This document shows positions 58,369 to 64,000 of a stretch of DNA of 64,000 nucleotides, in pieces. Made by a program: the position numbers and the translations under genes. Numbering within the stretch: the first letter of the stretch is position 1; each line of letters starts with the position of its first letter. The notes beneath the pieces are model-generated. The model did not search any database and was not told the DNA's origin. It saw only the letters and a list, made by a program, of their open reading frames with translations. The DNA is taken from positions 3,160-67,159 of the forward strand of contig DCGZ01000136.1 in the NCBI GenBank assembly GCA_002314675.1, given 5' to 3'. The DNA comes from Fibrobacter sp. UBA1765 (lineage in GTDB: Bacteria; Fibrobacterota; Fibrobacteria; Fibrobacterales; Fibrobacteraceae).

Positions 58369-60276
58369 TTATTCCAAATAAGTGTAGCCGTACAGTCCGC
58401 TGCGGTAGATGTTCAAGAATTCCTTTCCTTCCTGCAAGGTAATCTTGCCGTCCTTCACGGAGCGGGTAACCCAGTTTTCCATGGAGCGGACCAGAGCCTT
58501 GTCGCTGAAGTTCACGTAGTCAAGAACGTCTTCAATTGTTTCGCCGTCAATGACCTTGTCGATTTCGTAACCGTCCTTGCCGTCGCAAACAATGTGCGCT
58601 GCGTTTGTATCGCCAAAGAGGTTGTGCAAGTCGCCGAGGATTTCCTGGTATGCGCCCACGAGGTAGACCGCGATAAAGTAGGGGTCGTCCTTCTTGATCG
58701 GGTGGAGCGGGAGCGTGCGGCTGATTTCGCCGTTGCGAACAAACATGTCGAGCTTGCCGTCGCTGTCGCAAGTGATGTCTTGCAATGTTGTTTCGATTGT
58801 CGGCTGTTCGTTCAAGCGTTGGATCGGCATGATCGGGAAGATTTGGTCGATTGCCCAGTTGTCAGGCAGGCTCTGGAAAAGCGAGAAGTTGCAGAAGTAT
58901 TTTTCTGCAAGCAGGCGTGAAAGCGATTCGAGTTCGTGAGGCGGGTGGCGAAGTTCTGCAGCCAGGTTGTTTGCCTTGCGGGCAATGCTCCAGAACAAGC
59001 GTTCTGCCATGGCGCGCGTGCGAAGGTCTACGTCGCCGGTCTTGAAACCAGTGAGCGTATCGTCGTTGATCTGCATGGCGTCGTGCCAGCTTTCAAGCAG
59101 GTTCTTTGGAGAAAGGCTCTTGTAAATGCCGTAAAGGTCGCGGAGCATTTCTGGGTCGGTGTCCTTGACTTCGTCGCCGAGTTCTTCTTCAAAGAAGCCT
59201 GGGCCTGCGGTTTCAAGAACGTTGAATACGAGCACGGAATGGTGCGCAGTAAGAGCACGACCTGTTTCTGCAATGATGTTTGGGTGCGGAACATCTTCGT
59301 GATCGCAAGTTTCAAGCATTGTGTAGATTACGTCGTTTGCGTATTCCTGCACGGAGTAGTTCACGGAGCTTGCGTTGCTTGAACGAGTGCCGTCGTAGTC
59401 AACGCCAAGGCCGCCACCAACGTCTACAAACTCAACGTTCATGCCTTCTTTGCGAAGCTGTACGTAGAACTGTGAAACTTCACGAAGGCCGTTCTTGATT
59501 TTGCGAATGTTAGTAATCTGGCTTCCGAGATGGAAGTGGATAAGGCGGACGCAGTCTTCAAGATGTTCTTCGCGAACGTAGTCGAGGGCTTCGAGCAAGT
59601 CGGAACTGTTAAGGCCGAACTTGCTGTGGTAACCACCGGATTCTTCCCACTTGCCGCTGCCGGAGCTTGCAAGCTTGATGCGCATGCCGATGTTTGGTCG
59701 AATGCCGATGCGCTTAGAAATTTCAGCGATCAGGTGAAGCTCGTTCAACTTTTCTACAACAAGGAAAATCTTCTTGCCCATCTTTTGAGCAAGGAGCGCG
59801 AGTTCGATAAAGTCTTCGTCCTTGTAGCCGTTGCAAATGATCAATGCTTCTGGATTGTCCATGTTGGCAAGTACGGCGTGAAGCTCTGGCTTGGAGCCTG
59901 CTTCTAGACCGATGTTGAACTTTTTGCCGTGGCGAACGACTTCTTCAAGAACGGCGCGCTGCTGGTTTACCTTGATCGGGAATACGCTGAAGTATGTGCC
60001 CTTGAAACCGTATTCGTTGCGGGCGTTGTTGAAGCATTCGTTGATCTTTTCGATTCGGCTGTCCAGAATGTCCGGGAATCGGAGAAGTACTGGCGTTGGG
60101 ATATCGCGAAGCGAAAGTTCCTGGATGATTTCGTAAAGGTCAATTTCAGGGCCGTCGTTCTTGAGCGGTCGGACCGTTGCGTGCCCCTTGTCGTTGATAT
60201 CAAAATAGTTGACACCCCAACCGCGAATGTTGTAGAGATCGCGGGAATCGTCAATACGCCAGTTAGTCATTGCCAT
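58369..60276 (-). CDS. speA: Biosynthetic arginine decarboxylase
   Basis: The 635-residue PLP enzyme of the alanine-racemase-fold (type III) decarboxylases makes agmatine for polyamine synthesis. Conserved SpeA blocks: WRIDDSRDLYNIRGWGVNYF at the start, FSVFPIKVNQQ with the PLP-binding Lys, GLEAGSKPEL, FHLGSQI, VDVGGGLGVDYDG and IIAETGRALTAHH. Length agrees with the family. ATG at 60276 has AAGGAAG upstream; a second ATG two codons later is possible. Monocistronic, facing pheS. Confidence 0.95.
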   Translation of the reverse strand: MAMTNWRIDDSRDLYNIRGWGVNYFDINDKGHATVRPLKNDGPEIDLYEIIQELSLRDIPTPVLLRFPDILDSRIEKINECFNNARNEYGFKGTYFSVFPIKVNQQRAVLEEVVRHGKKFNIGLEAGSKPELHAVLANMDNPEALIICNGYKDEDFIELALLAQKMGKKIFLVVEKLNELHLIAEISKRIGIRPNIGMRIKLASSGSGKWEESGGYHSKFGLNSSDLLEALDYVREEHLEDCVRLIHFHLGSQITNIRKIKNGLREVSQFYVQLRKEGMNVEFVDVGGGLGVDYDGTRSSNASSVNYSVQEYANDVIYTMLETCDHEDVPHPNIIAETGRALTAHHSVLVFNVLETAGPGFFEEELGDEVKDTDPEMLRDLYGIYKSLSPKNLLESWHDAMQINDDTLTGFKTGDVDLRTRAMAERLFWSIARKANNLAAELRHPPHELESLSRLLAEKYFCNFSLFQSLPDNWAIDQIFPIMPIQRLNEQPTIETTLQDITCDSDGKLDMFVRNGEISRTLPLHPIKKDDPYFIAVYLVGAYQEILGDLHNLFGDTNAAHIVCDGKDGYEIDKVIDGETIEDVLDYVNFSDKALVRSMENWVTRSVKDGKITLQEGKEFLNIYRSGLYGYTYLE

Positions 60277-60300
60277 TTTACAGTGGACTTCCTTTGTTAA

Positions 60301-60363
60301 AAAATCAAGTGTTAAAAAAGTAGAAAATTAAGCCTACAGCCGACAGACTACTAAAAACTATAA
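60301..60363. repeat. Heptad-type repeats between bioD and speA
   Basis: On the minus strand, runs such as GTTATAG, TTTTTAG, TAGTCTG, TCGGCTG, TAGGCTT follow each other in 7-bp steps. The part CTGTCGGCTGTAGGCT repeats a block of array A (17095-17110) and of array B (about 56744-56759, with a one-base difference). Confidence 0.6.
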
Positions 60364-61017
60364 CTAAAAAACGCCCACTCCCAGGTCGGTTGCGCCTTCT
60401 GGAATCTTTGCAAGAATTTCTAGCCCGGCCATTTCTTGCATCATGAGCACATTGTCTTGCTCCATTTCTGTGTCTTTGTAGCGGTTCACGATGATCCCTC
60501 GGATTTTTATGCCGCGAGAGCGTGCGTATTCCACGGTCAGCACGCAGGAGTTGATGCTGCCTAGAGCTGCTGTAGTCACAATTAAAATCGGTAGGTTTAC
60601 GGTCTTGATAATGTCTTCAAGAAAAATCTTTTGGCTGTCGTAGCGGATCGGGCAGATGATGCCGCCGGAGCCTTCTGCAAATATGAACTTGTGCCGTTTT
60701 GTTGCTGCTTCAAAATCGGCTTTCACTTTTGAAAGTTCAACAGGGTTGCCTTCTTTGCGGGCTGCAAGGTGCGGGGACACGGCTTCCTTGTAGACGTAAC
60801 TTACAAGTTCTTCTTGCGAGTCCGAAAGCCCTGCAAAATTTTTTACGTAGTCAGCGTCGCCCGCAATCCATTTGCCATCGCGGAGTTCGGCACCGCTGAG
60901 GGCTGCCTTGTAGTAGCCCGCGTCTATGCCGCTGTCACGCCATTTTTTTACGAGCAGCGCTGTGACAAAAGTCTTGCCGACATCGGTGCCGGTTGCTGTT
61001 ACAAAATAGCCATTCAT
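60364..61017 (-). CDS. bioD: Dethiobiotin synthetase
   Basis: The 217-residue P-loop enzyme makes dethiobiotin from DAPA, CO2 and ATP. It shows P-loop TATGTDVGKTFV (about 7-18), YYKAALSG with the substrate Lys, the FAEGSGGIICP block (about 115-125) and IVNRYKD. Other bio genes are not adjacent. It starts eight bases after the stop of a GroES-like gene on the same strand. Confidence 0.94.
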   Translation of the reverse strand: MNGYFVTATGTDVGKTFVTALLVKKWRDSGIDAGYYKAALSGAELRDGKWIAGDADYVKNFAGLSDSQEELVSYVYKEAVSPHLAARKEGNPVELSKVKADFEAATKRHKFIFAEGSGGIICPIRYDSQKIFLEDIIKTVNLPILIVTTAALGSINSCVLTVEYARSRGIKIRGIIVNRYKDTEMEQDNVLMMQEMAGLEILAKIPEGATDLGVGVF

Positions 61018-61025
61018 GATTACGA

Positions 61026-61406
61026 TTACAGTTCCTTCAAGGCATTTTCGATATCGTCGCGGAATACCATGAGAATAGCGTTTTGGGGAAGAATGATGTA
61101 ACGTTCGTGATTGACTTCGATTTCATGGCCGGCTGCATGTAGGTACAAAGCCTGGTCGCCTTCCTTCACTTGCAATGGAACATAGTTCACAGCTTCTGCA
61201 GCTTCCTTCAAGAACTGGTCTGGATCTTGGTTTGCTGGAATCGGGTAACCTGGGCCCGTCTTTATGACAATTCCTGTGTGTACGGCGTTGCCTTCTTTTA
61301 CGCTTGGCGGCAAGTAAAGGCCGCTGCCAGTTGTGTTTGCTTCTGCGAGAGGCTTGAGCAAAACTCTGTCGCCAATGACTACGATATTTTTAATGCTTGC
61401 GTTCAT
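61026..61406 (-). CDS. GroES-like (Cpn10) co-chaperone family protein
   Basis: I take ATG 61406 (126 residues, MNASIKNIVVIGDRVLLKP). It has the Cpn10 signature GDRVLLKP near the start and the mobile-loop/base region ending with the YIILPQNAILMVF strand. It is longer than the usual 95-100 residues, with an insert around PANQDPDQFLKEAAEAV. No GroEL gene is adjacent, so it may be an accessory Cpn10 homologue. The 5' in-frame extension past this ATG overlaps the decayed gene on the other strand and is not used. Confidence 0.85.
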   Translation of the reverse strand: MNASIKNIVVIGDRVLLKPLAEANTTGSGLYLPPSVKEGNAVHTGIVIKTGPGYPIPANQDPDQFLKEAAEAVNYVPLQVKEGDQALYLHAAGHEIEVNHERYIILPQNAILMVFRDDIENALKEL

Positions 61407-61479
61407 GCGCGTAAAATTAAAAAACTTCAAAAGGGAACGTTTGGAAATTTTACAGGTCAACAAGAAAGATTCCGATACC

Positions 61480-61573
61480 AATGAGTGGATTGACGTCTTT
61501 GTAAGGCCAAATATTTGTATTGAAAAGTCGAACGTCGTGGGAGCCGTAAGTCCGGTGGATATTTTGTAGTGTG
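61480..61573 (+). pseudogene. Decayed 3' end of an AlbA_2 ATP-binding gene
   Basis: On the plus strand, ATTGAAAAG...GAACGTCGTGGGAGCCG...GGTGGATATTTTGTAGTGTGA matches the end of the intact gene at 61805-63193 (ATTGAAAAG...GAACGTCGTGG...GGGTATTTTGTAGTGTAA). In the right frame it reads ERRGSRKSGGYFVV then stop, as the intact gene reads ERRGSKKTGGYFVV. Relative to the intact gene the fragment lacks 7 bases after ATTGAAAAG and so is frameshifted. The direct repeat ATTTTGTAGTGTRAGTTGT (61561, 63180) belongs to this homology. Confidence 0.75.
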
Positions 61574-61614
61574 AGTTGTAAAAGTCCATCCTCACTTGAG
61601 GTTGGGCTTTTTGA

Positions 61615-61637
61615 TTTTGGAGACAGTGTCTCCAAAA
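61615..61637. repeat. 23-bp palindrome, left copy
   Basis: TTTTGGAGACAGTGTCTCCAAAA is a near-perfect palindrome with a single central base pair break. A near-identical copy lies at 63438-63460, beyond the ATP-binding gene. Confidence 0.85.
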
Positions 61638-61640
61638 TTC

Positions 61641-61781
61641 CTACTGAGGTATCAACAGAATTGATTTGTTCAAATGTTCACGGTCCAAATCCCTTGTAAC
61701 CATAAAAGTGAGGTTTTCGCACCACTCCTGAAACAGAAGTCTTGTAGCATTTTCGTGATTTTCTAACTTTGGTCTAAACAA
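61641..61781 (-). CDS. Small ORF (46 residues), possible remnant
   Basis: On the minus strand a coding-like 46-residue frame runs from a TTG at 61781 to TAG at 61641, reading MFRPKLENHENATRLLFQEW... to the end SILLIPQ. A nearer ATG gives 20 residues. Composition looks like a protein tail rather than random sequence, but a TGA lies just upstream, so it may be the 3' remnant of a longer gene or antitoxin. It ends four bases from the left palindrome. Confidence 0.3.
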   Translation of the reverse strand: MFRPKLENHENATRLLFQEWCENLTFMVTRDLDREHLNKSILLIPQ

Positions 61782-61804
61782 TCATATCTAATTGGACTTA
61801 TAGG

Positions 61805-63193
61805 ATGCAAAAGACCTTGGATAATCTTGCTGCTTTGCTCGCTGCCGGGGAATCGGCGACGGTCGAGTTCAAGACCTCCTTTAATCAGGAGGCTATCGAG
61901 GCTATTTGTGCTTTTGCCAATAAACGTGGAGGCATTGTTTTTGTTGGCCTAAAGAACAGTGAAAAAATACTGGGTGTCCAGCTTGCGCAAGAAAGCTTGC
62001 AGACATGGCTGAACGAAATCAAGAGCAAGACCGAACCGGCTCTAATCCCTGAGGTGAAAGTCCTTGAGTACAAAGGCAAGACTCTGGTTGCATTCATTGT
62101 TCGCGAAAATGCCATAAAGCCTGTTTCTGTGCAGGGGCGCTATTTTGTTCGCCACGAAAACAGCAACCATGTAATGTCCTTGACTGAAATCAGCGACAGC
62201 GTTTTGCAAACACAGAACTCCAGTTGGGACTATGTGTTGGATGAGTCCGGCTCTTTGGAAGACATCTCCCTTGAAAAAGTGTCCGAAAGTATCGCAAGGA
62301 TCAATGCTCGTGGGCGCAAGATTCCCACGGATCCGATGGATTTTTTGCGCAAGAACCGCCTAATGCGCGATGGAAAGCTGACCTTTGCGGCCCAGATGCT
62401 TTTTGCCAAGGATTGGCATGTCAATACCGCGGTGCAGATGGGGCGCTTCATCGATGCCATACACATAAAGGACCGCGACGAAGCCCATGGCGACCTGGTG
62501 ACGCAGGTGGATCAACTGTTCGGCTTTGTGAAAAAGCATATAAACTGTGCCGTCGTGATAAGCGGAAAACCCGAAAACGACCTCGTTTGGGATTACCCGC
62601 TAGAAGCCATCCGCGAAATCATTTTGAACATGGTTGTCCATAGGGATTATCGCTCGGCATCAGAATCCTGCATCAAGATTTTTGACGCCCGTATTGAGTT
62701 CTTCAATCCGGGCTCGCTCCTCGATGATATGACAGTCGAAGACTTGCTGAACAATTCCTATCTATCGACCTTGCGGAACAAGGCTATCGCCAACCACTTC
62801 CATGAACTGGGAGAAATTGAAAAGTATGGCTCCGGCGTGACTCGCGTTTTGCAAATGTTCCGCGAGGCTGGGAACCCAGAGCTGAAAATTGAGGTAACGG
62901 GCACAGGCGTGAAGGTGACCGCATTTGCTCTGGGAGTAAAAACAACTGACGAAGTACCGGATAAAATGCCGAATAAAATACCGAATAAAGTGCCGGATAA
63001 AACAGGTCTTTCTAATGCGGAAAATAAGGTTTTTGAAGCAGTAAAAGAAAATAATGGCTGTGGTGTGAAGAATGTTATGTCGAAGACAGGCTTTTCGGAT
63101 CGCCATGTGCGGAACAATCTCGCCTCTCTTATTGAAAAGAAATTGATTGAACGTCGTGGCAGTAAAAAAACTGGCGGGTATTTTGTAGTGTAA
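61805..63193 (+). CDS. AlbA_2/Schlafen-type ATP-binding protein with winged-helix C-terminus
   Basis: The 462-residue protein starts with an AlbA_2 (Schlafen AAA-4-like) domain (about 15-130; SATVEFKTSFNQEAIEAICAF, then GGIVFVGL). A HATPase_c_4-type region follows (NMVVHRDYRSASESCIKI, FFNPGSL; about 275-310). A linker of four PDK/PNK repeats (12 bp each, 62954-63001) leads to a C-terminal winged-helix DNA-binding domain (GVKNVMSKTGFSDRHVRNNL). It is predicted to be a nucleic-acid-binding regulator, common in accessory regions. Codon use is like the neighbours. Confidence 0.85.
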   Translation: MQKTLDNLAALLAAGESATVEFKTSFNQEAIEAICAFANKRGGIVFVGLKNSEKILGVQLAQESLQTWLNEIKSKTEPALIPEVKVLEYKGKTLVAFIVRENAIKPVSVQGRYFVRHENSNHVMSLTEISDSVLQTQNSSWDYVLDESGSLEDISLEKVSESIARINARGRKIPTDPMDFLRKNRLMRDGKLTFAAQMLFAKDWHVNTAVQMGRFIDAIHIKDRDEAHGDLVTQVDQLFGFVKKHINCAVVISGKPENDLVWDYPLEAIREIILNMVVHRDYRSASESCIKIFDARIEFFNPGSLLDDMTVEDLLNNSYLSTLRNKAIANHFHELGEIEKYGSGVTRVLQMFREAGNPELKIEVTGTGVKVTAFALGVKTTDEVPDKMPNKIPNKVPDKTGLSNAENKVFEAVKENNGCGVKNVMSKTGFSDRHVRNNLASLIEKKLIERRGSKKTGGYFVV

Positions 63194-63243
63194 GTTGTGG
63201 CATTTACGATGCCAAGGAATTTGCAGAAACTGGCTTTGAATAT

Positions 63244-63420
63244 ATGGCTATAGCGATAAAATCTATTCCGACGTTAGATGGCGATGTTGCGGTTGCTTTC
63301 CGTGAGCAAATGGAACGCAATGAGACTGCTTATGCTTCAGTTTCGCAAAAACGCAATCGTGATGTGGATCCTTACGTTATCGCCATGAGAGAAATGTTAA
63401 GAAAATCTGGAATCCGTTAG
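63244..63420 (+). CDS. Small ORF of 58 residues downstream of the AlbA_2 gene
   Basis: I translated from ATG 63244 to TAG 63420: MAIAIKSIPTLDGDVAVAFR, then a helix-rich tail ending RKSGIR. The same frame stays open upstream through the intergenic part. The (A)IKSIPTLxGxxAxxF opening resembles small proteins found before toxin genes in Bacteroidetes and Spirochaetes, recalled without search. No good ribosome site precedes ATG 63244, so it may be a remnant of a longer gene. The right palindrome follows 17 bases later. Confidence 0.4.
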   Translation: MAIAIKSIPTLDGDVAVAFREQMERNETAYASVSQKRNRDVDPYVIAMREMLRKSGIR

Positions 63421-63437
63421 AAATAGCGAAAATCAGA

Positions 63438-63460
63438 TTTTGGAAACAGTGTTTCCAAAA
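63438..63460 (+). terminator. 23-bp palindrome, right copy, followed by T run
   Basis: TTTTGGAAACAGTGTTTCCAAAA is followed by TTTTTTTT, so on the plus strand it looks like an intrinsic terminator for the upstream small ORF. It matches the left copy (61615) except for compensated changes in both arms. Confidence 0.75.
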
Positions 63461-63534
63461 TTTTTTTTGCACATCTCGAAAATTTTACATCATTTTTAGT
63501 GCAGAAAATCGTGAAAAAAGCGTTTTATATTCAT

Positions 63535-63558
63535 GGTTAGGTGAATTTGCGCCTAACC
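63535..63558 (+). promoter_or_regulatory. Hairpin upstream of the PD-(D/E)XK gene
   Basis: GGTTAGG / CCTAACC stem with a 10-base loop, 40 bases before the next start codon. It could be a leader hairpin or a transposase-recognition end. Confidence 0.4.
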
Positions 63559-63597
63559 CCGTTTGGTAGTGTTGCCGACGGCTCGTAATAGAACATA

Positions 63598-64000
63598 ATG
63601 ACAAAAGAAGAATATGAAATTGAAGGGGCCTTGCATACGCTTGGCGTTTCCCTCGACTATGAACAGGCAAGAAAGCAGGAGCTTTTAAAAAAGTACAGCA
63701 GTGCGACGTACCTTGACGTGACGCTTGACCCGGGCTTCAAGCGGCTGCTGAAAAATGAAGCGGCAATGGTGAGCTTCTTGAATGCCATCCTGCACTCGGA
63801 TGATGAAATCAAGAGTGTGATTTTCAAGGATTCGGAATTCGATGTTCACGCGACGGACTTGCTCCGCCTGCGTCTCGACATCAACGCGCAAACGCAATCC
63901 GGCAAGAGTATCGACATCGAGATGCAGAAGTGCTCTGTCCGGCCGTTCGTGGAACGCGTGATCTTGCAGGAAAGTGCGTTCCTCTGCATTGAAAAGAAGG
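63598..64000 (+). CDS. PD-(D/E)XK nuclease family transposase (Rpn/PDDEXK_2), 3' end outside window
   Basis: I translated from ATG 63598; 134 codons are open to the window edge. The order LDVTLDPGFKRLL (about residues 38-50), VSFLNAIL, then the catalytic stretch LRLRLDINAQTQSGKSIDIEMQK (about 98-120) matches the PD-(D/E)XK nuclease/putative transposase family (Pfam PF12784; recombination-promoting nucleases). Asp, Glu and the x-Q element are in place so far. No insertion-sequence ends can be assigned. Confidence 0.8.
   Translation, partial: MTKEEYEIEGALHTLGVSLDYEQARKQELLKKYSSATYLDVTLDPGFKRLLKNEAAMVSFLNAILHSDDEIKSVIFKDSEFDVHATDLLRLRLDINAQTQSGKSIDIEMQKCSVRPFVERVILQESAFLCIEKK

Overview
The window reads as ordinary chromosome from a Fibrobacter-like bacterium of the FCB superphylum. 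The grounds are a giant SprA-type outer-membrane translocon of the type IX secretion system (T9SS), an exported protein with a T9SS-like C-terminal tail, a compact RpoD-like sigma factor, and repeated TAnnTTTG promoter elements of the kind known from Bacteroidetes. No rRNA, phage or CRISPR array was seen. Gene content is mostly housekeeping, envelope and secretion functions, with a small accessory patch at the right end.

Layout. 1-5 kb: a ComEC-like lipoprotein (cut by the window edge), a small double zinc-ribbon protein, tRNA-His, a region with clustered GGTACTA motifs, a sigma-70 factor and a NifA-like sigma-54 activator. 4.4-10.5 kb (minus): a barrel-like protein, an M16 peptidase pair and a T9SS cargo-like protein. 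10.6-15.3 kb: thioesterase, cation efflux protein, and a membrane-anchored sugar-binding protein coupled to a Cache-HAMP-GGDEF protein. 15.7-19.3 kb: MacA/MacB-like exporter genes split by a repeat array. 19.3-23.6 kb: S41 protease, LRR protein, and an AIPR-family protein (possible phage defence). 24-38.7 kb (plus): SprA, signal peptidase I, an Ig-like lipoprotein, a DinG-type exonuclease-helicase and a helicase-associated-domain protein. 38.7-45.6 kb: FtsB-like, DprA, MazG, nucleotidyltransferase, HipA-like kinase, a 55-aa peptide and a GLUG-repeat exported protein. 45.8-53.4 kb: TPR lipoprotein, RlpA, then a phosphatase / tyrosine autokinase / export lipoprotein / ManC polysaccharide operon. 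53.4-61.4 kb: hairpin repeats, tRNA-Gln, GNAT, esterase, two orphan genes, pheS, speA, bioD and a GroES-like protein. 61.4-64 kb: an AlbA_2-type ATP-binding protein flanked by small ORFs and twin palindromes, beside the decayed tail of a paralogue and the start of a PD-(D/E)XK transposase.

The most unusual signal is a family of seven-base-pair tandem repeats. Large mosaic intergenic arrays lie at 16958-17324 and 56676-57060 and share an identical 46-bp block. A pure array of the same unit forms the first codons of an M16-family lipoprotein (6643-6719); because 7 is not a multiple of 3, a change in copy number would shift that gene's frame. Other points of interest are the palindrome-bounded AlbA_2 unit, the binding-protein/GGDEF pair, the GGTACTA cluster and a triple hairpin array after manC. 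No complete undescribed system could be proven from sequence alone.
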